A stretch of DNA of 64,000 bases from Cristatella mucedo (GCA_009760855.2 WPIO01000021.1:2089001-2153000); one strand, 5' to 3'; positions 1 through 15,393 are shown, counted from the first letter of the stretch. Program-made: numbers and translations. The notes: generated by a model not told the origin, from the letters alone.

Positions 1-1
1 C

Positions 2-3000
2 GGCTTGGTGTCGAACGGCGACGGCAAGATGGCTGTTGCCAGGTCCACGACAGCACTGTCGATAAACACAGGCAGCGGTGAACATGCAACGGCGGCCCAA
101 CTTTCTATCTCCCATATCAACAAGCCCATGTACCGCAAGGACATCTTCTATAGCGGTAGCATACACCAGCTGCCCGGATCGTCGACGCTGCAGCCTAACG
201 TAGCTCTCTACGCCACCAGCTCCAAGAGCATTCACTCGGTGCACTTGAACGAGCCAAACGTTGAGACGAGCGCCTGCTGCTCCTGCCTTCCACGAAACAT
301 TGGAACGGTTATCGGCAACATGCTTGACGTTAAGCTATTCAAGGATGCAAACTTCCTCGTCATATCTGTGGCTAGCCTATTCTCTATGGCGGCTTACCTT
401 ACTCCGTTCGCGTTTACAAATGTCAGAGCTATGTCACTGGGCGTGAATCGAGAGCAGGCGTCACTGCTCATATCACTTCTAGGTAAATCCTCTGGAGCTC
501 ATTATTGTGGGCTTCATGCGTAATCTTGCATCTCTTCGACTTTGAAAAAAAACATCTGCCCAGGCACCAAGTATGTTCGGCACACTTACTCCCATAAGTT
601 GGTCTAGTTGTAATAGTAAAGAAAGATGGATGGTGGATGGAATGCTGTTCCAGCTAAGCTCTCAGGCAACCCAAGAATCAATAGCTAACTTGTCGTTGGG
701 CTGAAGCTAAATTACTAGGATAGTTTTTAGTCACTAAATAAACATCCCATTTAATGTGGTAAAGGATTCAGCAACAAGCTAAGCGGTGGACTTATCAGCG
801 TGAGCCAGTTTGCCATAATGCTAAATAATATCTTTCCTTTTAGGCTCACTGGTGAACGTATGTTGCCCGGGGTTCATCGTGTTCACATATGACGGGGCTG
901 CAGGCAGATTACAAGCTCTAAGCCTCCAAGAAGCTTGAACTCAAAAGCTGGCCGTTCATGTGCCATCTGACATAAACCATGACAGCTTTTTAGTGCCACC
1001 TGACATGAACCATGACAGCTTTTTATTCGAACCCTTTAACCTATTCCGGAGATAATCCGTAGGCTTCCAGAGAGACCTGCCAGGCTTAGAATGGCTCTAG
1101 AATCCTGCAGGGAAGTGAGATTCGTTGCAAAGTGTTTGGCTTTTTCAAATGAGACTACCGATTTTGACATGAAAGATAGCAAACAAGGATTTTTCCGACA
1201 TCCTCCTTTGGTCTGCAGTTTCAGTAACTTTTGCTGTTTTTAATAGTTTGTAGGCAAAAATGAGAATGCTTCTAGATGGGCCACCATGCTATTAGGGGAT
1301 ATACACAGGTGCTCAGTGCTACACGTGTTCTACACTTTTGAACTGCTCTCTTGGTGGGGCACCAGAGCCTCGCTTTTCACCACATTCGGCAACAGAATTG
1401 CCAGAATCTTTCGAAAATGTCTTTCCTCTTAACTTTCTTCTTAGCTACAGCATAGCGCGTGCCTTATCGGAGCTGATTTTAAATATGCAAATAGCTATAT
1501 CAGCATTTCGAAATTTCATGATCCCTTGTCGAAAGTGGGGCTTTACCATTATCGCCAGACGCCTGTAAATGCTTGCACTTTTTAGTCTTACCATCACTAA
1601 AATAAGAAGCCAGCTTTAATAAGAACTACGAAACCCACCAACTCATTTGTTGTAAGTAAATTAGGCACATATGGAAGGACGTGCGTGCTCTGATATAGGC
1701 TCGCTCAGCTACGTAGCTTGGAGATCGATGACATAACATCACTTGTGATTCTGGCTTTAGTCCTGCAACATCGGTATTTTGGCTAACTATATTATAAATG
1801 GCTTCGTACGTTCGTCACGGAAATTGTATGAGACATCACAGGTGCCTTTTCGGAAAATCCATAAATATCTATAAGGAAGCAAGAGACCAAAGCAGTAACA
1901 ACTTGATCATCCAGCCAAACTGTTCGGTCTGTCCGTGCTCTTCTTCTTACTTTTGCTCTTCCATGCACTTGTACATAGCGGATGTTTTATCCTGTGCACA
2001 CGATCAGATGTTACCGCCGGCATAAAAAGGCTTGTTACCGGCCAGTAAAAACAACATGCCTGAACTAATTATGCTGATACGAGTAAACACTTGCATGAGC
2101 TGTATGTTATGCGCGTGACGGCTTTTTCGGCAGAGCGACACATCCTCCCATTGCATAAACAATTCCTATTCCTTGACTGTCCTCTGTTGTTTGCTAGTGA
2201 TTCGTATTAGGCAATTTTATCAATGAGGCAATTTTATCAATGAGGCAATTTTATTGTAGATATCTCTGAAGCTCGAGCTTTTTCTCTTTACAATTGGTTC
2301 GTGTTTTAGGCATTACCAACATGGTTGGCCGGCTGTCGGCATCTGCAGTCGCACAGATACCCAGACTACGGGCGCTGCTTGTCCATAACATATCATTGGG
2401 CATATCAAGTGCCTGCGTTATGATGATGCCCTTTTGCACAAGCTATGCCACCATTGCGGTTTGTGCATCTGGATACGGGTTTTTTATCGGTAAGACTGGC
2501 TGTTGTTTTCTGGTTTTCCTCAATGTCGTGTTGGGTTGCGAGGATGTACGATGTATCTACTCCTGCAACCCAGCGAATCCACAAGAACTGTCAGGGTTTC
2601 GTCGGAATGGAGTTTTCTATAGCCCAATAAAAGTCTAAGCAGCTTTTAGTTCGCATGCGGTTGCAAGTTATGCACAGCATACAAACTATTGACATAAGAA
2701 TAGGGGTCGGCCCAGGCCCCACTGCCCCCTTATATGTGCAGACTGGTCTTTTTTCCTATGTGCTTTGCTTACCTGAACTTGATTGGGTGCGCGCTACTAG
2801 CCGGGGGTCCTACTCGCCGGCTGCCCTGCTGTCACGAGTGTCTTCTCGTGTCCTTTTGCATGCTTGTCTGAGCATGATATTCTGGTGTCTTGCCTGCTTG
2901 CCTAAGAAGGATGCTTTGCTTGCCATAGATTGTTGGTTATTGATTCTCTTGCTTCAAGTGGTAAAGCACCTGAATTGAGATTTATTTCTCTCCCGACTAA

Positions 3001-6000
3001 GTTTCTGTGCAAATAACTTATTATTATTTTTTTAATTACTGTTGTTATTATTTTATTATTATTTTTGATACTTTTTTCAACTTCAGTGCATTATTATGCG
3101 TATTACGTACATAGGCTCTTAAGGTGCGTTGTGCTTTATAGACTATTTCCCATAATAGCACCGTCTCGAGCAGCTCGGATGACCTACATGTCTGGACCGT
3201 GCCAGGATCATTCACGTGTCTCGAAAGTTCACGACAGCCTCGACTATTAGATTTAATGCTAATGTGCAAACACAGATGCATGAGCACTCAGAACTAACAG
3301 GCCTCTAATCTAGTTTTTATTTGCAGGTGGACATGCATCTTTGTGCCCAATTATTCTCTGCGATCTGCTCGGACTCGAGCGACTGACCAGCGCCTACGGC
3401 CTGCTCACACTTGTCAGGGGCATCGCAGTTCTCATTGGACCGACCCTAGCAGGTATTGGCTCAGAACCTGCCGACTTTTAATGGTACTGAGGCTTAGGGT
3501 TTTGTCCGTGGTTCACGACACGTATGTAATAATAATAATGCACTTGATAAAGCGCCCTCGGAGAACTCAATCTCTCTCAAGGCGCTTTACATCTGCTGCA
3601 AACAGAAATGCAATTGAATGGTGAGTAGTATCATGCTTGATAAACAAGCAAAATGAATAACATTATTAGGGGTGATATGCACAGGGTCAGCATGCAAATG
3701 TGGTTAGTGGCAGCATGCACACTTAAGCACAAGAAGGACGAATCACAGAGACCCACTAAATGCTGTCCTAAATATGTGTGTTTTTAAGTTCTTTTTAAAT
3801 GTGGTCAGGTCAGGGGATGTTCTGACGCAGGTCGGGAGGGAGTTCCAGGCTTTGGGAACATACGAACTAAATGCACGGTCTCCAAAGGATTTGAGGTTTG
3901 TACGAGGTATTTGTAGACTGTTGGATTCCGAAAAGCGGGTGGTACGATGCTTGGCCTGATGGGGTAGTATATCTGAGAGATAGGCTGGAGCCAAAGAATG
4001 AAGTGACCTAAAAGTGAGCGACAAAACCTTGAAGTCAATCCCTTGCTTGACTGGTAGCCAGTGCAGGTCGGCGACAAGTGGTGTGATGTGACAACTGCGA
4101 GGCTCACGACAGACAAGCCTAGCTGCGGAGTTTTGCACCAGCTGCAATCACCTGATCGCACATGCTGGTAGGCCAGTAAGCAGTGAGTTGCAGAAGTCGA
4201 GACTGGATGTCACGAATGCATGGACCAACTTGGACGTGGTATCCTTATCTAAACAAGCCCAAATTTTAGCAATGTTATGGAGCTGAAAATGGGCAGATTT
4301 GACTGTGGAGCTGATATGGTCGTCTAACGAGAGGTCGCTTTGGAATATGACACCTAGATTTCGAGCTGATTCAACTGGAGATATGCTGGCAGAGCCAATT
4401 TTGAGAGTCAGCCTTTCAAATCTCTGGATCACACTGGGTTTGCCCATAACTAGTAAGTTCGTTTTATCATCGTTTAGTTTTAGAAAATTTGCTGCCATCC
4501 GTGTGCGGATGTCATCAATACATGCAGCAAGTGAGTTTAGAGAACTTGAGGTGCTCGAAAGCTGGGAGTGATCAAAGCAAAGGTACAACTGAGTGTCATC
4601 CGCATAGAAGTGAAAGCCTAGATTGTGCTTGGCAATCACATCAGCGAGAGGGAGAGTATAAACCGTGAAAAGAACCAGACCTAGCACGGAGCCCTGAGGT
4701 ACCCCGTATTTCAGAGGTACCTCAGATGATCTTTGTTCCATTCACGTCAATACTCTGGAGTCTCCCACTGAGATAGAACCTGAACCACTGCAGAGCCGTG
4801 CCAGTGATGCCCAGGCGAGATGAGAGGCGCTCTAGAAGAACTTTGCGATCGATGGTATCAAAAGCTGCCGAAAGATTGAGCAAAACAAGAAGAGACACTC
4901 TACCCATGTCTGCATTCCTAAGTAGGTCGTTGTATACCCTAAGCAATGCTGACTCTGTGAAGTGATTAGTTCTAAAGCCAGACTGGAACTTACTAGCAAG
5001 GTGTGAGGCTTCGATATATGAGTACAGCTGGTCGCCACGACCCGTTCCAGTGTCTTTGATAGGAATGGTAGAAGGGAGACTGGGCGGTAGTTGCTCAAGT
5101 TCTCTTGGTCTAGTGTCGCTTTCTTGAGAAGTGGCCTGACTACAGTTTTTTTGAAAGGTGCTGGGACCTGACCTGAGGCTAATGACATATTAATGATGTT
5201 AGTTATGCATGGCAGCAGCAGATCAATGCAACGTAGGAGCAGGACAGTGGGAATTGGGTCCAGAAGACTTGTTGTCTTCTTTGATTGAGATATGAACTTT
5301 AGGACTAGATCACTAGTGACCTGCTTGAATGTTGACATTGAGGTGCAGCCAGGAATCAGTGAACCACATTCTAGTGGGGATGTTGCCATCGCAGGTATGG
5401 ATTCCCTGATCTTGTCTATCTTCTGCTGAAAGAATCGAGAGAAGCGATCGGCTAGATCATCAGAAGGATCATCGGGTAAGGAGCTAATCTGGGAACGGTT
5501 GAGGAGATGGTTTATCGTCGACATCAGCCATTTTGGATTGTGCATCTATGATTTAACGATGTTTCTATAGACGCTAGACCTGGCCTTTGCTGGGATCGAT
5601 TGGTACGACCTGCAGTAGTTTTCATATGCCTGTCGATGGACAGTCAGTCCAGATCTTGTGTACGTTTTTTCAAGCTTGCGCTTAGTAGACCTGGCTAGTT
5701 TAATGTCTGCGGTAAACCATAGGCCGTCTGGGCGGGGGCGCACAGTGCGCTTTGTCAGAGGTGCAAACTCGTCTAGCGTGTCAGCTAGTGTTGTGTTGTA
5801 GCTATCTACCAATGATGGCAGATCGGAGGGAGGACTGAGCAGCAGAGGTGAAGCAGATATTCTCGCACGGACAGCATCGATGTCAAGGGTCTTGAGGTTT
5901 CGCGATTCACAGGTTATTTTAGAGGAGGAGGTGGGCACACTGTAGATTGAATGAGATCTGCATGTGGTCAGATAAGCAGGATTTGGTAATAATTGGTGAT

Positions 6001-6579
6001 GACAAAGTGCAGTTGTATGAGAAAATCTGGTCTGGTGTGCGACCCTTGATGTGAGTAGGGCCATGCACATGAGCCACAAGAGACAATGAGTCAGTCAATG
6101 CACGAAATTCGGTGCTGAAAGCGTCAGATAAGTTATCAAAGTGAACGTTGAAATCACCCATAACGAGGAGTATGTGTGCCGTTGCAGAGACCAGATCAAA
6201 GACAATACTTCTTTCTCCCCTCCCCCTCCCCCCCCCCCTGTGCAAGCTTCATCATGTGCCGAAGTATCCGTCCCCCACAAAATCAAGATTTACTCTGTGC
6301 TGCTGCTGCTTGGATCAGTAGAAATTCAGTGCTAGACACACTTCACTTGAAAAAATAAATGCTAAACCGCATATCCCTTACAGGAGCGATGTTTGGTCTG
6401 AATTTTTTTCAAAGTGGCTGTTGCTTGCAGGAGCAATATCGGACGTGACCGGCAGCTTTGACATGGCATTTTACGTGGGTGGAACCATGATGGCCATCTC
6501 GACACTTCTGTTCTTCTTGCTTCATTTGCCTTATTTCACTTCCAAGAGTAAAGCAAGCATTGCAAAGGCGGAGAAGTGA
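2..6579 (+). CDS. Monocarboxylate transporter-like MFS protein (SLC16 family), 3' part
   Basis: This is the C-terminal part (about 311 codons) of an SLC16-like major facilitator protein, which would move small carboxylates or related solutes across the plasma membrane. Exons are 2-482 (open at the left edge), 2310-2489, 3327-3452 and 6431-6579; all introns are phase 1 or phase 0 with GT-AG ends, and the stop is TGA. Exon 2-482 encodes the long cytoplasmic loop typical of the family, then a membrane segment starting near NFLVISVASLF. The later exons give the second six-helix half, with GITNMVGRLSASAVAQIP, a conserved ILCDLLGLERLTSAYGLL segment and GPTLAGAISDVTGSFDMAFY, which match the SLC16A12/13/14 type best from memory. 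The tail after the last helix is short and basic. The N-terminal six helices lie outside the window. The last intron (3453-6430) carries an antisense LINE. The substrate cannot be inferred. Confidence 0.92.
961..1025. repeat. Tandem duplication, 33-bp period
   Basis: Two adjacent copies of a 33-bp unit starting TGCCAYCTGACAT lie in the first intron of the transporter gene. They differ at a few positions. Confidence 0.8.
2210..2253. repeat. Tandem repeat, 17-bp period
   Basis: About 2.6 copies of GGCAATTTTATCAATGA lie about 55 bp upstream of the acceptor at 2309 in the transporter intron. Confidence 0.85.
3527..6245 (-). mobile_element. CR1/L2-type LINE copy 1, 5'-truncated and frameshifted
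   Basis: The element lies in the transporter's last intron, antisense to the gene. On the minus strand it holds, in order, the end of an APE-type endonuclease (GDFNVHFD near 6160, SDHMQ near 5950), a linker, then reverse transcriptase with SNYRPVSLLPFLSKTLE near 5060, AFDTIDR near 4870, GVPQGS near 4690 and the catalytic YADD near 4600, and the C-terminal region ending about 3743. The reading frame breaks at about 5545, 4950, 4740 and 4150, so this copy is dead. The 3' UTR ends in an (ATT)n tail at 3528-3540, preceded by a GCGCC hairpin. The 5' edge lies at a C-rich run near 6220-6240. Family assignment rests on domain order, the C-terminal region and the microsatellite-like tail. Confidence 0.93.
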
Positions 6580-8105
6580 GCGGTTATACTCGTTGGCTCT
6601 CCTTAGCCAGAGGTAAAAACGTGGCTACCAAGCATGATAACAGTGCATCCAAAACGCCTGCGTGCCTGCTTTTTAGTACTTGCTATTCGGTTTTACTGGT
6701 CATTGAACTGCATTTGCTTGAGGCTCCGGAGCAGATGAGCAGGCACGGCTTTAAGTCCTAGCTTTTTTGTCGGGGGGGGGGGGAAGCAGTGTGTTTATTT
6801 GTCAATCGCACTGACTTCGAGTTTTGCGTATTTTGAACATTTAAAATGCCCACACATACTAGTCTGAACTTCTCTGTTGGCCATTTTCTGGCTTAGCACA
6901 AGGTTTGTTCTCAACACCGTAAAACTATTGCATAAAGAGCTTTCTGAATCGAATGATGCGTTCCCAGAATGAATAGCTTGGAGCTCGTGCGTGCTGAAAT
7001 ACGGCAATAGAAATGGTACCAAGTTCCTCTGGTTTTATTCTTCTCGTGTTCTTCTAGAAGACATCCGGTAGAGATGATTCTCTTCAAGAAGGTAGTGAAA
7101 ATCTAGGCGATCTTATTACGGTTCTTGAATGGGAATTCCGTAAGCGATAAGCGACCTCTCAAAAGAGAAGAGGTCGGCCAGCGTCGGCTGCTGCCTAGTA
7201 TCGAAATCCATTTGATTCCAGTGTGCTGTGGAAAACCTATATTGGGAGGTTTTCCGACAAACGACTTGGGAGGTCAGATGCTCAATCCCTTTGAGACAGC
7301 AAAGACGCTACCGGCGTTTCCGATGCCGTTCCGCTAGAACAGCTCGTAGGATTGCCTCGAGCGACTTTTACGGAATAGCTTTTCGATTCAGCCGTATTTT
7401 CGTATTAAGAAAACCAGCGTCAACATTTGCTTTTTTTTGCACTGGCAAGGATAGTCCCAAGCTCTGTTACACGTTTTCAGGGCATTTTATGCCACGACAT
7501 GCCCCGAATGAGAACGGCATAATCCGAAGCCAATAACACTAGTGAGCTACTCATTTCGATACGGCTTTAGGTTGAGTCTCGATGAAAAAACTACAGCACG
7601 GCTGCTTATGAAATTTTTAGGTGGCTTTACTGACAGCTTAAACTTTGGTTTAGCTAATTAACTCTGCCAAGCGTTTTAGATGCCGGCCTTGCCAGCTGTC
7701 TCGACGAGAGCTATGTAAATAGCCATACGGTCCGTGTTTATTGTTTGCAATGGTAAAAATTGCATAAGCCTGCCTCATGCTGTGAATATATTTTGTTCGG
7801 ACAGCCGTCCACCCGTGGCCTCTGCTAAAGTAGTTACTTATTAGCGACTTTTCTTTGGAGATGCTGGGATGCTGCTACAAAGTATTCGCAGCTATTATCC
7901 ACAATGCGATCGCCTTGTATCTTTCAATGCCCCCTAATTTGCACGAGTCACTTAAGAGTATGGCCTCGATATTGGCCGACTCCCGTGAGTTGTGCTCTGT
8001 TGGTACGCTTACGAACCTCCTAGCCTCCATATGCTAGTCAAGATCAATGATAATTCCCCTCATAACGTTAGTGGGTAAGGTTGTGGCACTGGTTATATTC
8101 TCAGC
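6580..8105. other. 3' flank of the transporter gene and intergenic DNA
   Basis: This stretch holds the likely 3' UTR and then unique-looking DNA. A G-run lies at 6771-6782. I see no coding sequence with family similarity and no repeat I recognise. Confidence 0.6.
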
Positions 8106-8107
8106 AT

Positions 8108-10304
8108 TTGATGATAATAATAATACATGTGTATAGAACCCTCAGAGAACTTAATCTCTGTGTATGTTGTCGAGGAAGCATGATCAAATGGTTAGTGATA
8201 ACAAGCACACTATCAACAAGCATAATATGGTTATAGGTGACATATTCACTGTCAACATCTAAGCATTGTAATTGGCAGCCTGCACATTGTCAGCACCCAT
8301 AAGCTTGCAAAGGACAAATCGTGGTGACCAATTAAAGCTGTGATAGACGTGTGCATTTCTAGCTTCTTTTCGAGTGTCCTCAATTAGGAGATGCCCTGAC
8401 ATGAGTCGGGAGTGAGATCCAGGCTTTGTGAGCATACGAGCTAAAGGCACGGTCTGTAAAGGATTTGAGCTCGTACGAGATATAGCTTAACGACTTGAGA
8501 TAGAAAAGCGGGTGGTAGGATTTCTAGCCTGGTGTGGAGTAGATCTGATAAGTAGGCTGGAGCCACAGAATGAAGGGACCTAAAAGTGAGTGACAGAACC
8601 TTGAAGTCGATGCGCTGCTGACTGGGAGCTAGTGCATGTAGGCAAGAAGTGGTATGATGTGGCAATTGTGACGCTCACAATTGACTAGCCTAGCTACAGA
8701 GTTTTGCACCTGCTGTAAGCACCTTGTTGCACAATCCGGTAGACCAGCAAGCAGCGAGATGCACAAGTCAAGACGGGATGTCACACACATGGACCAATTT
8801 GGATATAGTATCCCTGTCTAAGCAAGCCTGTATTTTGGCAATGTTGTGTAGCTAAAAGTAGGCCAACTTGACTGTGGAGCTGACGTGGTCGTCTAGTGAA
8901 AGGTCATTTTGGAAAAAGACATCCAGATGTCGTGCAGATGCAACAGTTTTGCAACAACTGGCAGAGCTGATTTTGAGCGTTAAGCTTTTCTATTTCTGAG
9001 TCACGCTTGATTTACCCATAACTAGTAGGCTGGTTTTATCGTCATTCAATTTGAGAAAGTTTGCTGCCATCCATTTGCAGATTTCAGCAATACCTGCATC
9101 AATGAATCTGAGAGAATTTAACTTACTGGAGGGCGGGAATGGATCAAAGCAAAGATACAACTGATTGGCAATTGCTTAGAAATAAAAACCTTTACGGTGC
9201 TTTTTGATCACGTTGGCAAAAGCGAGTATAAACTGTGAAAATAATCAGACCAAGGTCAGCGCACTGAGGTACCGAGTACATCAGCAGCTCTTAGAATGAC
9301 CTTCCTCCGTTCACATTAATACTGTGGACGCTCCCACTGAGAGCGGATCTGAATCATTGCAGTGCAGTGATGCTCAGTGATTGCCAGTGATGCTCAGGCG
9401 TAATGAGAGGCGCGAAAGGACTTGGTGATCAATAGTATTTAACTCTGCCGAAACATCAACCAAAACAAGCAGAGAGACTTTACCTAAGTCTGCGTTCCTG
9501 ATAAATTCGTTATACATCCGAAGCAATGCTGACTCTGTTGAGCGATTTGCTCTAAAAACCAGTGCAGAACTTTTAATTTAAGAGTTCGGTTGGTCTGCCA
9601 CAATTCGCTCCATCGTCTTTTGTAGGAATGGAAGGAGGGGGAATAGGTGGAAGCTGCCTAAGTTCTCTTGGCCTCGTCTTGCTTTCTTAATTAATGGCCT
9701 AACAACAGCCTTTTTGAAAGGTGCAGGGGCATGACCTAAGGCTATATATACACATTTATGCCATGCTAGGACATATTATTCATGTATGGTAGAGCAGATC
9801 TATGCATTGTAGAAGTAGGACAGTTGGAACTAGAGGACTCTAGAGGACTAGTAGTATTCCTTGACTGGGAGATGAATTTCAGGATAAGGTCACTCGTGTA
9901 TTCCTGGAATGTAGATATTGGGGCAGTGCACGGAATTGTGGGACAAATGTCTTGTGTTGATGCTATTGAGTGACAGGAATTCAGAGGAGATGCTGCTACC
10001 TTAGGGATAGACTCTCTGAATTTGTTTTTACTGACAAAGAAGCTAGAGAAACGATCGGCTAGTTTGTCACAAGGATCACTAGGAAAGGAGCTAACCTGGG
10101 AGCAGTCAAGGAGATGGTTAAGGGTAGACATCAGTATTTTTGGCATGTGCATCTGTGATTCAACAATAATAATAGAAGCTAGATTTTACCTTTGCTATGA
10201 TTGAGTGATATGATCTACAGTAATCCTCGTATGCCTATCGATAGACAGTCAATCCTGAACTGTTGCATGCTTTCTGAAGCTTTTGCTTAGTAATACTAGC
10301 CAAT

Positions 10305-10343
<39 letters not shown>

Positions 10344-10359
10344 ATTGTATATATGTGTG

Positions 10360-10431
<72 letters not shown>

Positions 10432-10905
10432 CTACGGCAAACCGTAAGCCGTCTGGGCGAGGGCACACAGTGTGCTTAGTTAGAGGCGAAAATCTCATCA
10501 TGCATGGCAGCTAGTCTCACGTTCTAGCATTCTACTAATGATGACAGGTCAGAAGGGGGATTTAGCAGCAGGGGCAAAGAGGATATTCTCGCGAGGACAG
10601 TATCGATATCAACAGTCTTGAGGCTTCGCAATTAACAGATAACTTTAGATGAGGAGGAGGGCACGCACCCTAGACGCAATGAGATCTGCATGTGGGGAGA
10701 TAAGCAGAACTTGGTAATATTTGGGGTTAATAGCGTATCGTTGTGGAAGAATATTTAATCGAGTGTGTGACCGTTGTTGTGAGTAGTATCATGCTCATGA
10801 GCCGCAAGAGAAAATGTGTCAGTTAGTACACGAGACTCGGCACCTAAGGCGTCAGCTAAGTTATCAAAATGAGTGTTAAAATCATCCATAATGTGGATAG
10901 ATCGA
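8108..10905 (-). mobile_element. CR1/L2-type LINE copy 2, heavily decayed
   Basis: The copy is collinear with copy 1 over nearly its whole length. It has the (ATT)n tail and terminal hairpin at 8110-8165, the C-terminal reverse transcriptase region at 8380-8700, the AFDTID-equivalent region near 9430, the MSTLNHLLDCSQVSS linker at about 10080-10135 and the endonuclease end near 10700-10880. Stops, indels and substitutions are far denser than in copy 1, so it is an older insertion. A (TA)n/(TG)n block of about 125 bp has expanded inside it at 10304-10429, where copy 1 has unique sequence. Confidence 0.85.
10304..10429. repeat. (TA)n/(TG)n microsatellite inside LINE copy 2
   Basis: This is a compound dinucleotide tract: TA, then TG, then a long TA run. 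It interrupts the LINE between the segments equivalent to 5700 and 5720 of copy 1. Confidence 0.95.
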
Positions 10906-13600
10906 TTTATTGCACACTGATTCGAAATAAATCGGAGAAATCTGAAATAAAGGAGGGCTTCTTAGCAATCTATCGCCCTGTTGGGATGATAGATTGCTTC
11001 CACCAATTGATGCTTATTGTCGGGGGACTCAAAACAAGAGATTTCAATGACTGTTTCTAGGGGACTGTTAGTGGTTTGAAATTAAAGGAGCCTGTGGCAA
11101 TAATATAACCCTAACTTTCAGCTAGTGCCCTGGGCATTGCTCTTTTGACACTTACTAAGTTCACAGATTAGTTAGCTGAAGCCGTCAGATGACTTGTAAA
11201 GTCCAGCACGGTAACTCATCTTGTTCAAGCTGCCCTGTATCTGTTTCAGACGCTACTAGCAGTCACGATCGAAACGACCTATCGCCGTTTTCAGACCGTG
11301 CCCGTTCGGACGTGGTCGCGGCGATACCTGCTTGGCCATTTGCGCACTCAGCCGCCACTGCACTTTGCAGACTCAGTCAGTCGCTGCCTCAGTATGCCGA
11401 CTTGGCCGTCTGCAGACCTAGCCGCCGCGGGAGGCCACCTTTCGACGGTTCGGCCGCCCGACGTTCGATGCGGCTGCTGGCTTTTAGGAAAAAAATACGA
11501 TTTCAAACTCGACATCATTTCGCAAGCGAACTTCTGCTGCTGCTGCCACGCCGTCGGAGCGGACGTTCAACATCGATCATCTCTCACATGAGAGGCTCTG
11601 CTGCTGCACTCCTCCGTCGCATCTTCATTCAAATCGTCGTGGTGCCAGCTTGACATCGCGGTCGATGACGGCGGTGACGTAAAGGATCGTTTCTTTCGGA
11701 GTTGCAGTCGTCTGTGGAATCGCCACTCTGAAATACTGCAGAGCGACGAAAACCAGTTGGCTCATGCCTTTGCTGCTCGAAGAGCAGGGCACGTAATCAG
11801 TAGTTTGCTAGTAGGGAGCTGACTCCGAGCACCGAAGTTGCTGGTCTTGATCGGCTGCACTAGGGCGCCAGAGCCTGAGACGGCAGCCCAAGGCTGTGAT
11901 TATAGGAGATTTCTTTGCGTGGGCTCCCAAGGTGCTCGGCGCGAAACTGCGCCTGCGATGTCTAAGCTTTGCTTCCTGAGGAAGCCTGCTTATGCTCTCG
12001 ACGTCAACGAGACTCGGTCGGCTGTGCCGGCGAAGGCAAGGGAATAGGCGGTCGGATGCACTGCATACGCCGTGCCCACTATAGCGCCGAGAATGCTCTC
12101 CGGCCTGTGAGCTGGTTGCTCCTTTTCGCATTGCTTTAGGGAGAAAAAAGACGAATGCAGAGCTCGAAGAACGGCTGTGTTGCTATGTCAGTGTTCTAGC
12201 TATCTCAGCGGTCACTTAGCTGGTTAGCGCTGGCACAGTGGCGAGCAGGGCGTAACGAAGGCAATGAGTTGGTAGCAAAATGGCGTGTCCTACTTGCTGT
12301 GGTTTAATGGCCGGGCGACCAGTCAGTGCATGGTCCACTTAGTGCGATATCTGATCACCACCGTGCAATACCTGATCACTGCCGTGCGATACCAGTGAGA
12401 GGGCACTAACGCATGTTCGACACTGCCTGCAGCCAAGGCTGTACGATTTCAGCAGTGGTGGCGACAGTGAGACCCTAACTGATTGATGTATTCAGCAAAA
12501 ACAAGTTTAGGGTTGGAGGCTCGCTCGTGTGGGGGGCACAAACAGGTATGTGACAGACGACTGACGATAAATATCGGGCTAATTTGGAGGTAGTTTATTC
12601 CTAGATATGGGACCGGATGCATGCCACAGTGGTCGACGATACTCACCAGACGCCTAGAGAATACTATGGAGCAGTAGGCAGCCGACTGGTGGCGTGTGCG
12701 AGCTACAGAGTGCACGTGAGCTGCCGTGGTAACGTGTCTAGCCACTACTCGGCAGCCGCCGTTTCGTGGAGGTGCCAGGCAGGTGAGTAATATAGGGTAG
12801 CTATAGGCCTGAGCTCCCTTACCTTGTTCCAGGTTGGCTGCTACAAGAGCGTCTCTGTCACATCAGATAGTCGAGGCTGGCAGTGGCAGCAGGTGCAGGT
12901 TTCGCTGTGTTTGCAAGTGCATCGCGAGAGAAAAAAGACAACCTTGAGATCAGCTCGAGTGGTTAGACTAAAACAGACAAGGCAGACGAGTGCGAATACA
13001 CCTCTAGCGGCCAGGATTTTGGTGGCGAAGTTAACCACAAGCTGCACATGGGGATTCTATCGTGTCTTGGGTGGCGAAACCAATTTTCCTGCCCTCACTT
13101 GCTAAACAACGCCGACAGCAGGTATGCTTCCTTCCAATTGTATTCCTGCACTGAAGACTACTAAATGCTTGGGTGGCAATGATTTTATGAATGCTGATTA
13201 ATTGCAATAGCTGTGCATCTTAGGTGATAATACCTGTTATTGACTGGCTGACCGGACTCGCGGTAGTCTCAATAGAGTTTTGGAAAATGAACCGATTGCA
13301 GTAATAACAATAGTAAATTAATATAATGCCCTCCGAGAGATATATCGCTTTTAAGTCATCAGCAGAAAGCCTTGATTGCGAACTCTCAACAAGCTCTTGA
13401 AGCGTAATGAAAAGACTCTCGAGAGGCTCTCTCATGCCTACGACAATGATCAACTTTCTGACACCGATTCACTTATTTTGCACCCGACACGTGAAAGACA
13501 GTATCGTCAGATAGTTCGCGGATAAAGCTTGTAAGCAATCAAACCAACGATTGGTCTCTACATTAAAATCAGAGATTCGGGAGAGCGAGCATCTCCTAGC
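10906..13600. other. Intergenic DNA with a CpG-rich block
   Basis: From about 11280 to 12120 the sequence is clearly richer in C+G and CpG than its surroundings. Open frames there (for example 11189-11653 on the plus strand) have arginine- and serine-rich composition typical of chance frames in GC-rich DNA. I recognise no protein family. Short imperfect repeats containing YGTGCRATAYCTGATCAC occur near 12340-12390. Confidence 0.5.
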
Positions 13601-15180
<1,580 letters not shown>

Positions 15181-15393
15181 AACCCGCACCTTCACTACCG
15201 CTCTCACTCACACACATTCCCGCTAGTTCTGGCGACGACGCCGAACAGTACCGACGTCCTACTAATTCCGGCATTAGCTTTCAAGCCGTCCTTCGGCGTT
15301 ACTACTGTATTGCATATTTCTAAACAGATTGGTAAATATGGTGAGCTGACAGGCGACATTGTTACCGCACTTCCATCGAGCAAAAGGAGGAAA

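Larger units (their letters stand above)
483..2309. other. Intron of the transporter gene, otherwise featureless
   Basis: This 1.8-kb intron has a GT start and TTTTAG end. Apart from the two short tandem repeats I see no gene or recognisable mobile element in it. Confidence 0.7.

Noticed and set aside
11189-11653. 154-codon open frame on the plus strand
   Set aside because: Arginine/serine-rich composition in a GC-rich block, overlapping frames equally open, no splice context and no family similarity.
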